From the NCBI RefSeq assembly GCF_012027725.1, contig NZ_SJOU01000004.1, forward strand, positions 62,001 to 126,000: DNA of 64,000 nucleotides, read 5' to 3'. The notes under the pieces are model-generated. The model ran no database searches, was not told where the DNA came from, and saw nothing but the letters and a program-made list of their open reading frames with translations. Of this stretch, positions 26,308-35,900 are shown piece after piece. The translations under genes and the position numbers were made by a program. The first letter of the stretch is position 1. Every line of letters starts with the position of its first letter. This stretch comes from Olsenella sp. SW781. Its GTDB lineage: Bacteria > Actinomycetota > Coriobacteriia > Coriobacteriales > Atopobiaceae.

Positions 26308-26408
26308 GGAAGTCCTTTCGGTTGTGGTGGACGTTTCCCCGTAAATCCCCCCTGCTCATAAGTATACGTCGGCGGGGCGCTGAGAGGTGCGACCTCCAGC
26401 TCCCTCAG

Positions 26409-26532
26409 GGCCGACACTCATGCGCGCCGGCTTGCGACTGCCTGTCGGACGGCACTTCTCGACAAAGTCAGAGAAGAGGCCGACACTCTTTGCCGAGGGT
26501 CCGCGGCTCGAGCCGACACGCATGAGTGCCGG
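26409..26532. repeat. Intergenic repeat: CCGACACTCATG word, three direct and one inverted
   Basis: In the 263-bp gap between the divergent galE and NlpC-like genes, CCGACACTCATG occurs at 26411, with variants at 26480 (ending CTTT) and 26513 (CCGACACGCATG). An inverted copy CATGAGTGCCGG is at 26521-26532, overlapping the third direct copy as a near-palindrome. Spacing between copies is 69 and 33 bp. The word is not found elsewhere in the window by eye. Confidence 0.6.
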
Positions 26533-26570
26533 ATCCCGTTGGGCCGGGCTGTCGGGGAGGGGAGAAGAAC

Positions 26571-27086
26571 GTGCGCAAGCAACTCCTCTGCGCACTTGCG
26601 TCGCGGGGCCTTCTCGCTGGCGACGGGGTGACGACCATCTATGGCGAGCCTGCGTGGCGCCCGGTGCCGGCCGGCCGCGAGCCGCAGGCGCTTCTCGACG
26701 CGACGCCGCTCCAGAGACGGCTCGTCGAGTGTGCGCATGGAACCGCGGCGATGGGGGAGGGCCTCTGCGCCGCGTGGGTGGAGCGGTCGTTCTCCCGCCT
26801 GGGCATGGGCTACGTCTCGGGCGATGCGCGCGAGCTGTACGAGGGGTTCTGTCATCTCACGGACGTGGGCGACCTGCTCGTGGGCATGGTCGTGGCCGTG
26901 GGCCGCCACCCGTACGGCGCGGGTGGCTGGGACCATGGCCACGTGGGGCTCTATGTGGGGGACGGTGTTGTCATGGACTGCGTCGACGGGCGCGTGCGTC
27001 GCGTCCCTCTGACGCTGTGGCTCTCCGCGTACGGCGTGGCGAGCGAGCCGCGCTGGGGGTGGCTCGGCGCGATGGCGCTGGCGTGA
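26571..27086 (+). CDS. NlpC/P60-like cysteine hydrolase domain protein
   Basis: A 171-residue protein with a papain-like NlpC/P60 or CHAP-type core. The likely nucleophile is the cysteine in LCAAWVERSF near residue 64, and the histidine is in WDHGHVGLYVGDG near residue 124, followed by an MDCV strand. No signal peptide is obvious, so it may be cytoplasmic or exported by another route. Such proteins usually cut peptidoglycan stem peptides. The start is a GTG directly preceded by the word GAGAAGAAC with GGGAGG a few bases before it. Confidence 0.6.
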   Translation: MRKQLLCALASRGLLAGDGVTTIYGEPAWRPVPAGREPQALLDATPLQRRLVECAHGTAAMGEGLCAAWVERSFSRLGMGYVSGDARELYEGFCHLTDVGDLLVGMVVAVGRHPYGAGGWDHGHVGLYVGDGVVMDCVDGRVRRVPLTLWLSAYGVASEPRWGWLGAMALA

Positions 27087-27191
27087 GGGTTTCCCGGCAA
27101 ACGACCCTGTCACCGTTGCCACGAGAGGGATAGACTGATGGGCGGTGTGAATTTGGCCGGCGGGGGCCGGCCCTGTGAGATGGGAGCATCC

Positions 27192-28370
27192 ATGGCCGAG
27201 GACGCCAAGCAGTACGCGCTGGACAAGCACAAGGAGTGGCAGGGCAAGATCGAGGTGATCACCCGCGCCCCCATCACCACGCCGGAGGAGCTGGCCGTGG
27301 CCTACACGCCGGGCGTCGCCGCGCCGTGCCTCAAGATCTCCGAGAACGTGGAGGACTCCTACACCTATACCCGCCGCGGCAACCTGGTGGCCGTGGTCAC
27401 GGACGGCACCGCGGTTCTGGGCCTCGGCGACATCGGCCCCGAGGCGGGCATGCCGGTCATGGAGGGCAAGTGCGCCCTGTTCAAGACCTTCGCGGACGTG
27501 GACGCGTTCCCGCTGTGCGTGCGCTCCAAGGACGTGGACGAGATCGTCCGCACCGTCGAGCTCGTCGCCGGCAGCTTCGGCGGAATCAACCTCGAGGACA
27601 TCTCCGCGCCGCGCTGCTTTGAGATCGAGCGCCGCCTCAAGGAGTGCTGTGACATCCCCGTCTTCCACGACGACCAGCACGGCACTGCGGTCGTGACCTG
27701 CGCCGCGCTCATCAACGCCTGCCGCCTCACCGGCCGCGAGCTCGCGGACGTGCGCGTGGTCTTCTCCGGCGCCGGCGCCGCGGGCATCTCCATCGCCAAG
27801 CTCATGCAGCGCATGGGCGTGAAGGACGTCATCATCTGCGACCGCACGGGCGCCATCTACGAGGGCCGCGAGGGTCTCAACCCCGAGAAGGCCGAGATCG
27901 CCACGTGGACCAACCGCGAGGGCGTGAGGGGCAGCCTCGCCGACGCCGTCAAGGGCGCCGACGTCTTCGTGGGCGTCTCCGCTCCCGGCGTGCTCACCCA
28001 GGACATGGTCCGCACGATGGCGCCGGCCCCGATCGTCTTCGCCTGCGCGAACCCCGTGCCGGAGATCATGCCGGACGAGGCGCTCGCGGCAGGGGCCGCC
28101 GTGGCCGCCACGGGCCGCTCCGACTTCCCCAACCAGATCAACAACGTGCTCGCGTTCCCGGGCATCTTCCGCGGCGCCCTCGACGTGCGCGCGTCCGACA
28201 TCAACGACGACATGATGGAGGCCGCGGCCTACGCGATCGCCGGCCTCGTCGACGACGAGCACCGCGCCGCCGACTACATCATCCCCGGCGCCTTCGACGA
28301 GCGCGTGGCGCCCGCCGTCGCCGCCGCCGTGGCCGAGGCCGCCCGCAAGAGCGGGGTTGCTCGCCTCTAG
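27192..28370 (+). CDS. Malic enzyme (NAD(P)-dependent)
   Basis: A 392-residue short-type bacterial malic enzyme that oxidatively decarboxylates malate to pyruvate. Motifs are AYTPGVAAPC near residue 37, the metal/substrate site VFHDDQHGTA near residue 155, and the NAD(P)-binding SGAGAAG near residue 193. The C-terminal VFACANPVPEIMPDEA and SDFPNQINNV segments are also diagnostic. The ATG at 27192 has a GGGAG site. The gene ends just before palindrome copy 2, which may serve as its terminator. Cofactor preference is not assigned. Confidence 0.92.
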   Translation: MAEDAKQYALDKHKEWQGKIEVITRAPITTPEELAVAYTPGVAAPCLKISENVEDSYTYTRRGNLVAVVTDGTAVLGLGDIGPEAGMPVMEGKCALFKTFADVDAFPLCVRSKDVDEIVRTVELVAGSFGGINLEDISAPRCFEIERRLKECCDIPVFHDDQHGTAVVTCAALINACRLTGRELADVRVVFSGAGAAGISIAKLMQRMGVKDVIICDRTGAIYEGREGLNPEKAEIATWTNREGVRGSLADAVKGADVFVGVSAPGVLTQDMVRTMAPAPIVFACANPVPEIMPDEALAAGAAVAATGRSDFPNQINNVLAFPGIFRGALDVRASDINDDMMEAAAYAIAGLVDDEHRAADYIIPGAFDERVAPAVAAAVAEAARKSGVARL

Positions 28371-28375
28371 AATTT

Positions 28376-28455
28376 GGGGACGGGTTATTTCTCTCAGGAA
28401 AAGCGGGACAGGCCCGGGCCTGTCCCGCTTTTCCTGAGAGAAATAACCCGTCCCC
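28376..28455. repeat. 80-bp perfect palindrome, GGGGACAG family copy 2
   Basis: Two 40-base arms meet with no loop at GGCCCGGGCC. Each arm reads GGGGACGGG, then a T-rich CTCTCAGG part, then GGGACAGGCC, the same order and spacing as copy 1. It lies between the converging malic-enzyme and anti-sigma genes and ends three bases before the latter's stop codon, so it could terminate both. Confidence 0.9.
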
Positions 28456-28457
28456 TT

Positions 28458-29543
28458 TTACGTTTCGGTGAGGGTGAAGAGGTCGTCGGGGCGGCTCTCC
28501 ATGAGCTCCTGCCAGCTCTGGTAGGCGGCCTCGTACTCCGCCTGGTGGTCGGGGTCGTCCTGATAGATGGACATCTGGGCGCTGAGCTCCGCGTTCTTCT
28601 CGTCGAATGCGGCGACGACGTCATCGTAATTATCGCGGATGCCGATGGTGTAGCGCTTCGTCTTGGTCTCCCCGTTTTCGAACGTCACCGTGAGGGCGAG
28701 GGTGAGCTGCATGAGCACGTCTATGCTGCGCCGTTCGACGGCGGACCAGAAGGCGTTGCTCGCCCTCATGTCGGCGAGCTCGCCCTCATAGGTGCCATCC
28801 CGCGCCTCGAAAAGGGCATTCTGCTGGCGGTAGAGCTCCTCGAGCTCGTCATCCGTGGGGAAGTACGTCCAGATCTGGCGGTTGAAGTCGTCCTGGTCCT
28901 GCTCCTGGTTGGCATAGTCCACGGTGAAGCCGTCGAGGGTGCCGCCGTGGTCGGGGTGGGCCTCGCCCTCTCCCACCTGGTCAGGATGGTTGTAGAGCGC
29001 GTCGAGATAGGCGTATGGCCGGTCAAGGGGCATCTCCTCCGTGTCACCCTCTGGAAAGCCCACGACGTCCCCCTCGAGCGCATACGCGATCTTCTCGATG
29101 CCCGTGCCTGTGACGTCGAAGTTGAGCGTGCGAGCGGCGTACCAGTAGAGTCCCGCTCTGCCGCCGCGTGAGCCGGCGGAGCCTACCATCTGCCTGGCGA
29201 TGACGGTGTTGTCCCCATAGGGGGTGCCGTCGGCGTAGGCGGCGAGGGCGAAGAAGTTGCCCTCGGGCTCGGCGGTGGGGACGCCTGCGGTCGGCTCTGC
29301 GGGACTGGGCCGGGTCACGACGGAGAGCGCGAGGTAGCCCGCTGCAACGCCAAGCGTCCCGAGGCCAGCGGCTATGACGGCTCGCCGTGTGACGGGGCTA
29401 CCGGCCCCACGTCTCCGACGCGAGCCCCGGGCACACTCGCCCTTCTCGGCCCTGATCTCATCGATTACGGACTTCCGTACGTCCTCGGGCAGCGCCACGC
29501 GACGCGCCCGCGTGCGGAACCTCTCAAACTGCTGGCTGCTCAT
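28458..29543 (-). CDS. Putative membrane anti-sigma factor
   Basis: A 361-residue protein with a basic cytoplasmic N-terminus (~50 residues), a single membrane segment at about 53-75 (RRAVIAAGLGTLGVAAGYLA), and a ~280-residue exterior domain rich in acidic and aromatic residues. Its start overlaps the end of the ECF sigma gene by 20 bases, the arrangement expected of a cognate anti-sigma factor. I do not recognise the exterior domain. The N-terminal part has no clear zinc-binding ZAS motif, so it is likely a different anti-sigma class. Confidence 0.6.
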   Translation of the reverse strand: MSSQQFERFRTRARRVALPEDVRKSVIDEIRAEKGECARGSRRRRGAGSPVTRRAVIAAGLGTLGVAAGYLALSVVTRPSPAEPTAGVPTAEPEGNFFALAAYADGTPYGDNTVIARQMVGSAGSRGGRAGLYWYAARTLNFDVTGTGIEKIAYALEGDVVGFPEGDTEEMPLDRPYAYLDALYNHPDQVGEGEAHPDHGGTLDGFTVDYANQEQDQDDFNRQIWTYFPTDDELEELYRQQNALFEARDGTYEGELADMRASNAFWSAVERRSIDVLMQLTLALTVTFENGETKTKRYTIGIRDNYDDVVAAFDEKNAELSAQMSIYQDDPDHQAEYEAAYQSWQELMESRPDDLFTLTET

Positions 29544-30081
29544 GGCATCTCTCCTTAGTTTCTGGATCGAGCATCTGCCTCATCCTCTTGCGCGCCCGAT
29601 GCAGGCGCGTGCGCACCGTCGAGGGGGCGCATCCCACCACGCGGGCGATCTCGTCGGTCGTGTACTCCTCAACGTAGTGGAGCAACGCCACCACGCGGAG
29701 TTTCTCGGGCAGGGCCTGAAGTGCCTGCCAGACCGGGTCGGCGCGCAGCTCCGCGAGGGCTGCGTCCTCCGTACTCGCGTCGCGCGCCGGCAGCTCGCCC
29801 CCGGCGTCCTCGGCGCTCTCCACGCGGCGCCTCCACGGCATGCGGTAGAGCTCGTGGCATCGGTTGACCGTCACGCGCAGAAGCCAAGCGCGCAGGTGCT
29901 CGTCGCTGGTGAACGCGGTGCCGTCCGTGAGCAGCCGGCAGAACACGTCCTGCGCCACGTCCTGGGCGTCGTGCTCCGAGCGCGTCTGCGCAAGCGCAAC
30001 GAGATAGACCGAGTTTCCGTGCGCGGCCATCGCGTGCCGCATGAACTTCTCGGTGCGTGTCTTGGTTTTGTCCACGCTCAT
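29524..30081 (-). CDS. ECF-type RNA polymerase sigma factor
   Basis: A 185-residue group 4 sigma factor. Region 2 spans about 16-80 (DAQDVAQDVFCRLL, HLRAWLLRVTVNRCHEL). Region 4 spans about 125-175 (LPEKLRVVALLHYVEEYTTDEIA, followed by an HTH with STVRTRLHRARKRM). The start is ambiguous: GTG 30084, ATG 30081 and GTG 30075 all follow AGGGAGG, and the last has the best spacing. It should direct an envelope or stress response with the coupled anti-sigma factor. A divergent small gene shares its upstream region. Confidence 0.88.
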   Translation of the reverse strand: MSVDKTKTRTEKFMRHAMAAHGNSVYLVALAQTRSEHDAQDVAQDVFCRLLTDGTAFTSDEHLRAWLLRVTVNRCHELYRMPWRRRVESAEDAGGELPARDASTEDAALAELRADPVWQALQALPEKLRVVALLHYVEEYTTDEIARVVGCAPSTVRTRLHRARKRMRQMLDPETKERCHEQPAV

Positions 30082-30147
30082 CACCTCCCTGCCCAGTACA
30101 TGCGCCAGCAGTGCATAATGTTCCCGTAGTCGGGCGTGCGAGGGGGG

Positions 30148-30169
30148 CTGCCACTGGCGTCAGTGGCAG
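30148..30169. promoter_or_regulatory. Perfect 9-bp hairpin before the small zinc-ribbon gene
   Basis: CTGCCACTG, four bases GCGT, then CAGTGGCAG. It ends four bases before the GGGAGGGGAG ribosome site of the gene at 30183. It could be a regulator site or a leader hairpin. Confidence 0.5.
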
Positions 30170-30182
30170 TCCGGGAGGGGAG

Positions 30183-30359
30183 ATGGACGAGCAGAGCCAG
30201 GAATACCGGGCGTGCGGGCGCAAGAAGCGCTACGACACGCGGGTCGACGCGCGCAAGGCGGCCGAGAGGAGCTCGCGTCGCAAGGACGCTCCGAAGATCT
30301 TCGTCTATGAGTGCCCGTACTGCGGCGGCTGGCACCTCACGCACCACCGGCCGCGGTAG
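30183..30359 (+). CDS. Small zinc-ribbon protein, unknown function
   Basis: A 58-residue basic protein. The C-terminal CPYCGGWHLTHH motif, with CGRKKR near the N-terminus, suggests a treble-clef or zinc-ribbon fold; proteins of this length with a YxCPYCGGWHLT end are common in Actinobacteria but uncharacterised. The strong ribosome site GGGAGGGGAG supports the ATG at 30183. It is divergent from the ECF sigma operon. Confidence 0.6.
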   Translation: MDEQSQEYRACGRKKRYDTRVDARKAAERSSRRKDAPKIFVYECPYCGGWHLTHHRPR

Positions 30360-30392
30360 GCGCGACGCAAGCCCCGCGCGCGACGCGGGACC

Positions 30393-31358
30393 CTAGAGCT
30401 TGCCGTGGAGCTTGAGGATCTCGATGATCATGTGGTCGCGATACTCCGCCAGGCTCTCGGGCGTGTTGCCGATCTCGGCCGGGCGCGCGGCGAGCTCCGC
30501 GTTCACTCCTTCCTGCGCGGCCTGCGCGAACTCGGGCGGGAAGCTCTTCCAGTCGGCCATGTCGGCAAGCCAGAGGCTGATCGAGTCGTTGAGGTGGCTC
30601 ATGAGGCCCGAGACGCCGCCCTTGCCGCCCCCCAGCTCAAAGACGAGCGACGGCCCCATGATGCCCCAGCGGATGCCGGGGCCGAAGGTGACGGCCTTGT
30701 CGGCGTCCTCGACGGTGCAGACACCGGAGAGCACGAGGTTGGCGACCTCGCGATAGAGGGCCATCTGCAGACGGTTGCAGATGAAGCCGAGCGCCTCCTT
30801 CTGCAGCACGACGGGCTCCATGCCCACCCGTGCGTAGAACTCCTTGGCGCACGATACGACCTCGTCGGAGGTGCGCTCGCCCTTGGTGATCTCCACGAGC
30901 GGAATGAGGTGGGGCGGGTTGTACGGGTGGCCTCCGCAGAAGCGCTCGGGATGGGCGGCATCCTTGGCGATCTGGCTCACGAGCAGGCCGGAGGTGGAGC
31001 TGGCGACGATGGCGTCGGGCGCGGCGGCGGCCTCGATTGCGCGAACGAGCCCCCACTTCACCTCGTAGTGCTCGGCGGAGGACTCCTGGATGAACTGGGC
31101 GTCCCGCACCGCCTCCTCGATGGAGGTGGTGTAGTGGATGCGATCGGCGATTGCGGCTGCCTGGGCCTCGTCGTAGACGCCGTTCTTCACGAGCGAGGCG
31201 AGCGAGTCCCGTACGCGCTCTCGTGCCAGATTGCCGGACTCCTCGGTGCGGTTCTGCGCCCACACGTCGAGCCCCGCCATCGCGAACTTGAGCGCCCAGC
31301 TGTACCCGATGACCCCCGCGCCGATTGACGCGGCGACCCTGATGTCCTCCGCCTTCAT
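30393..31358 (-). CDS. 3-hydroxyacyl-CoA dehydrogenase family protein
   Basis: A 321-residue two-domain dehydrogenase. The N-terminal Rossmann motif is GAGVIGYSWA near residue 13. The substrate/catalytic region SSTSGLL, FCGGHPYNPPHLIPLVEI with the catalytic histidine near residue 142, and an EALGFICNRLQMALYRE segment are typical of the 3-hydroxybutyryl-CoA, carnitine and L-gulonate dehydrogenase group. The wording of the HPYNPPHLIPLVE motif favours the gulonate/carnitine branch over fatty-acid oxidation. It stands alone between a zinc-ribbon gene and a transporter, so context does not settle the substrate. Confidence 0.8.
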   Translation of the reverse strand: MKAEDIRVAASIGAGVIGYSWALKFAMAGLDVWAQNRTEESGNLARERVRDSLASLVKNGVYDEAQAAAIADRIHYTTSIEEAVRDAQFIQESSAEHYEVKWGLVRAIEAAAAPDAIVASSTSGLLVSQIAKDAAHPERFCGGHPYNPPHLIPLVEITKGERTSDEVVSCAKEFYARVGMEPVVLQKEALGFICNRLQMALYREVANLVLSGVCTVEDADKAVTFGPGIRWGIMGPSLVFELGGGKGGVSGLMSHLNDSISLWLADMADWKSFPPEFAQAAQEGVNAELAARPAEIGNTPESLAEYRDHMIIEILKLHGKL

Positions 31359-31470
31359 CGTGCCTCCTTGGTCGCAAGCGAAAAGATGCCACTACCGTTC
31401 TATCACGCGGCGCGCACCACGGCACCCAAGGCGTCGCACGACCGGCGAGCGGCGCTCGGAACGTGGGGAG

Positions 31471-31604
31471 GCGCCGATTGTCGGTGATTTTCGGCGGAGG
31501 CGGTAAGTATCACCGGCGAGGTGACAATTATCTAGCTGCGGAAAGGTCTTTCCTTCGAGGGGGAATACGAGGGCTCCCTCCCAATAATCACCGACAATCG
31601 GCGC
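31471..31604. repeat. 134-bp element with 19-bp terminal inverted repeats, copy A
   Basis: The ends GCGCCGATTGTCGGTGATT and its exact inverse bound a ~96-bp middle. It lies four bases after the stop of the EamA gene. A second element with the same ends but a different middle is at 51965-52089. It could be a miniature inverted-repeat element, a terminator or an RNA structure. Confidence 0.8.
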
Positions 31605-31608
31605 AAGG

Positions 31609-32580
31609 CTATGCGCCGCACCCCTTTTCCGGGCGGTTCACGATGACGATGCCCAGGCTCACCAGCGCAAGCGCCGTCACGGCAACGGCGGGGCTCACCA
31701 CGTTGGTCTCACCGAGAAGGACGGCGGAGAGCAGCACGCCGAAGACCGGGTTCATGAAGCCGAAGACCGCCACGCGCGAGACCGGGTTCGCGGCGAGCGC
31801 GACCGACCAGAGCGAGTATGCCGCGGCGGAGATGAAGCCGAGGTAGGCGAGAAGCGTGAGCGCGGGCAGCGGGTTCGCCGCGTCCGCTGGGGCGACGCGG
31901 CCGCCAGCGACGAGGCCCACGACCAGCATGATCGCCCCGCCGAAGACGAACTGCCAGCCGGAGAGCAGCACGGGGTCGTGCTCGCGCGAGAAGCGCTTGG
32001 CGAGGTTGCTCGACGTGGCGGCGGCGACGGTGGAGAGCAGCACCATCCCCTCACCGGTGAGGGCGAAGCTGAGCCCGCCCGACTCCCCGGCGACGTTCAC
32101 CAGCACAACGCCCGCAAAGCCCACGAGGCAGCCGAGCACCTTGCGGCCTGTGAGCCGCTCGAAGCGGAAGACGAGCGCCGCGAGAAGGACGCAGAGAAAC
32201 GAGTTGCTCGCCTCGAGGATGGAGCTCGTCACGCCCGCGCAGTTGGCGAGGCCAACGTAGAAGAGGACGTACTGCAGCACGGTCTGGAAGAGCGAGAGCG
32301 TGCCGATCGCGGGCAGGTCGCGCCTTTCGGGCAGGAAGGCGCGCCGCCGCGCCACGCTCATGCCGGCGACCACCATGAGGCCCGCAATCACGAAGCGCGT
32401 TCCCGCAAAGGCCAGGATTGACGGCACGTCGGCGGCGTCGACCCCGAACAGCTCGTAGCCGATCTTCACGCACGGGAACGCCGAGCCCCACAGAAAGCAC
32501 GCTGCCAGGCAGGCCAGCACCACGCCGGGCAGGGTGGCTATGAACGGCGTCTTCTCGGGGCGGGCGTCTGCTTCGCTCAC
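31609..32580 (-). CDS. EamA/DMT-family transporter
   Basis: About 323 residues with ten hydrophobic segments in two five-helix repeats, the drug/metabolite transporter layout. FLWGSAFPCVKIGYE near residue 30 and the GFMNPVFGVLLSAVLLGE segment near the end match EamA domains. The chosen start is the GTG at 32580, directly preceded by GAGAAGAAC, because hydrophobic sequence begins soon after. An in-frame ATG at 32613 would add eleven basic residues. Substrate unknown. Its stop is followed at once by repeat copy A. Confidence 0.82.
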   Translation of the reverse strand: MSEADARPEKTPFIATLPGVVLACLAACFLWGSAFPCVKIGYELFGVDAADVPSILAFAGTRFVIAGLMVVAGMSVARRRAFLPERRDLPAIGTLSLFQTVLQYVLFYVGLANCAGVTSSILEASNSFLCVLLAALVFRFERLTGRKVLGCLVGFAGVVLVNVAGESGGLSFALTGEGMVLLSTVAAATSSNLAKRFSREHDPVLLSGWQFVFGGAIMLVVGLVAGGRVAPADAANPLPALTLLAYLGFISAAAYSLWSVALAANPVSRVAVFGFMNPVFGVLLSAVLLGETNVVSPAVAVTALALVSLGIVIVNRPEKGCGA

Positions 32581-32695
32581 GTTCTTCTCGCTTCCTCTGC
32601 GTTTGTACCGCACGTAATCCTAGCAGCATCGCTCGGTGCCGGCGAGAAGAACGACGCGCCCCCGCCGCGCGCCATCTGTGGGCGTTGTCGGAATG

Positions 32696-32831
32696 GGGGT
32701 TATGGCAATCGACGGGCTTCGTGCGTTGCCGAACCTGGGGTTATGGCAATAAGGCCCGAGGGCCAACAGGGGTTTCTCCTCGCCCGTTATAGAAAATGGG
32801 GTTATGGCAGCTCGATTTCTGCCATAACCCC
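32696..32831. repeat. Intergenic repeat: GGGGTTATGGCA word, three direct and one inverted
   Basis: GGGGTTATGGCA occurs exactly at 32696, 32737 and 32798, and inverted at 32820-32831. The last two form a 14-bp perfect hairpin stem with an eight-base loop. The word is not seen elsewhere in the window. It occupies the 388-bp gap between the purL stop and the EamA start. Confidence 0.8.
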
Positions 32832-32968
32832 AGATTCGATAACGCCTCAGAAGCCGGCGCTGCCACGACCCCCGTTTCCGCAACGCGCGGGGCGGGGCGG
32901 GAGGCGCGGACACCACGCCAGCAAAAGGCCGCCCCCCGCGAGCGAGAAGGGCGGCCGATCGAAGCGGG

Positions 32969-35900
32969 CTACTCCGTGAAGTACGCCACGCCGCTCTCGA
33001 TGAGCGGCTGGTATGCGTTGCCCGGCACGTTCTTGTAGAGCCCCGCGCCGGAGCGCTCGGTGTGGCCCATCTTGCCGAGGACGCGGCCGTCCGGCGAGGT
33101 GATGCCCTCGATGGCGAGGACGGAGCCGTTGGGGTTCACGTCGAGCGACATCCCCGGCACGCCGGCCTCGTCCACGTACTGGGTGGCCACCTGGCCGGCG
33201 GCGATGAGCTTCTCGAGCACCTCGGGCGAGGCCACGAAGCGGCCCTCGCCGTGAGAGATCGCGATGTTGTGCACGTCGCCGACCTCGCACTTAGAGAGCC
33301 AGGGGCTGAGGTTGCTCGCCACGCGCGTGCGCACGAGGCGGCTCTGGTGACGGCCGATGGTGTTGAAAGTGAGCGTGGGGCAGGTGTCGTCCATCGGGCG
33401 GATGTCACCGTAGGGCACAAGACCCAGCTTCACGAGCGCCTGGAAGCCGTTGCAGATGCCGAGCATGAGGCCGTCTCGGGACTGCAGGAGCTCGCGCACG
33501 GCCTCGGTGACCTCGGGCGCGCGGAAGAACGCGGTGATGAACTTGGCGGAGCCGTCGGGCTCGTCGCCGCCGGAGAAGCCGCCGGGGATCATGACGATCT
33601 GGCTCTCGCGAATGCGGCGCGCGAGCTCGTGGCTGCTCTCGGCCACGGCGCTGGGCGTGAGGTTGTTGACCACGAAGACGTCGGCCACGGCACCGGCGCG
33701 CTCGAAGGCGCGGGCGGTGTCGTACTCGCAGTTGGTGCCCGGGAAGACGGGGATGATCACGCGCGGGCGTGCGATCTTCTCGCCTGCGTAGACGTGGGGC
33801 GCGTCGCAGGAGAAGGACACGGGCTCAACGGCGGGCAGGGCTGCGGCCTCGTCGGCGGGCGTGCGGTAGGGGAAGACGGACTCGATGCCGCCCTCCCAGG
33901 CCTCCTGGAGTGCGGAGAGGTCAATCTGCTCGTCGGCCGTCTCCAGGACGTAGCCCTCGACGGTGGTGCCGAGCGGCTCGATCACCACGTCGTCGGCCGC
34001 CTGCGCGAGGACGGCGTCGGCCTCCTCGGAGAGCTCCACGACGAAGCTGCCGTACATCGGCTCGAAGAGGGAGTCAACGTCGACGTCGTCCGCGAGCTCG
34101 AGGCCGATCTGGTTGCCCACGCACATCTTGAAGAGCGCCTCGGCGGTGCCGCCGTAGCCGGGCGTGTCGCATGCGAGCGCGGCGCCCGCGGCGGTGAGCG
34201 CCTCGACGAGCTCGAGGGCGTGCATGAGCGGGGCGAGCGCGGGGCGGTGGTCGTCGCCGTAGGCGGCGGGCGCGATGCGGACGACGCGGTGGCCGGCGGC
34301 CTTGAACTCAGGTGAGGTCACGCGGTCGACCGAGCCCGTGGCAACGGCGAAGGAGACGAGCGTGGGCGGCACGTCGAGGTCCTCGAAGGAGCCCGACATG
34401 GAGTCCTTGCCGCCGATGGCGCCGATGCCGAGGTCGGCCTGGGCCATAAGCGCCCCCAGCACCGCGGCGAGCGGCTTGCCCCAGCGCTCCGGGACGTCGC
34501 GCAGGCGCTCGAAGTACTCCTGGAAGCTGAGGTAGGCGCGCTCGTGCGCAAAGCCGGTGGCCACGAGGCGGGAGACGCTCTCCACGACGGAGAGGTAGGC
34601 GCCCGCGAACTGGTCCGCGCTCATGAGGTAGGGGTTGAAGCCCCACGCCATGCCGGAGACCGTGGTGGTCTCGCCCATGACGGGGAACTTGGCGACCATC
34701 GCCTGCGCGGGCGTGAGCTGCGTCCTGCCGCCGAAGGGCATGAGCACGGTGCCGGCGCCGATGGTGGAGTCGAAGCGCTCGGAGAGGCCCTTGTTGGAGC
34801 AGACGTTGAGGTCGGTCACAAGCGCGCGCAGGCGCTCCTCGAGGGTGGCGCCGCCCCAGGACGGCTGCCAGACGCTCGGCGCCTCGACGTGCGCGGCCTG
34901 ATGCTTGGGGGCGCCGTTGCTGGCGAGGAACTCGCGGGAGAGGTCGACGATGACGTCGCCCATCCAGGCCATGCGCACGCGCTTCTCGTGCGTGACCTCG
35001 GCGATGACGGTGGCCTCGAGGTTCTCCTCGCGGGCGTAGTCCATGAACTCGTCCACGTCGTCCTCCGCCACGGCCACGGCCATGCGCTCCTGGGACTCGG
35101 AGATGGCGAGCTCGGTGCCGTCGAGGCCCTCGTACTTCTTGGTGACCTGGTCGAGGTCGATGTAGAGGCCGTCGGCCAGCTCGCCCACGGCCACGCTCAC
35201 GCCGCCCGCGCCGAAGTCGTTGCAGCGCTTGATGAGGCGGCACGCGTCGCCGCGGCGGAAGAGGCGCTGGAGCTTGCGCTCCATGGGCGCGTTGCCCTTC
35301 TGGACCTCGGCCCCGTCCTTCTCGATGGACTCCACGTTGTGCGCCTTGGAGCTGCCGGTGGCGCCGCCGATGCCGTCGCGGCCGGTGCGCCCGCCCAGCA
35401 GGATGATCTTGTCGCCGGGCTGCGGCTCCTCGCGGCGCACGTGGGAGGCGGGGGTGGCGCCCACGACGGCGCCGACCTCCATGCGCTTGGCCACGTATCC
35501 CGGGTGGTAGAGCTCGGAGACCTGCCCCGTGGCCAGGCCGATCTGGTTGCCGTAGGAGGAGTAGCCGGCGGCCGCGGTGGTGACGAGCTTGCGCTGCGGC
35601 AGCTTGCCCGCCATGGTCTTAGAGACGGGCACGGTGGGGTCGGCCGCTCCGGTCACGCGCATGGCCTGGTAGACGTAGCTCCGCCCGGAGAGCGGGTCGC
35701 GGATGGCGCCGCCGATGCAGGTGGCCGCGCCGCCGAAGGGCTCGATCTCGGTGGGGTGGTTGTGGGTCTCGTTCTTGAAGAGGAAGAGCCAGCCCTGGTC
35801 CTCGCCGTCCACGTCCACGGTGACCTTGACGGTGCACGCGTTGATCTCCTCGGACTCGTCGAGGCCGGTGAGCTGGCCCGTGTGCGTGAGCCACTTGGCG

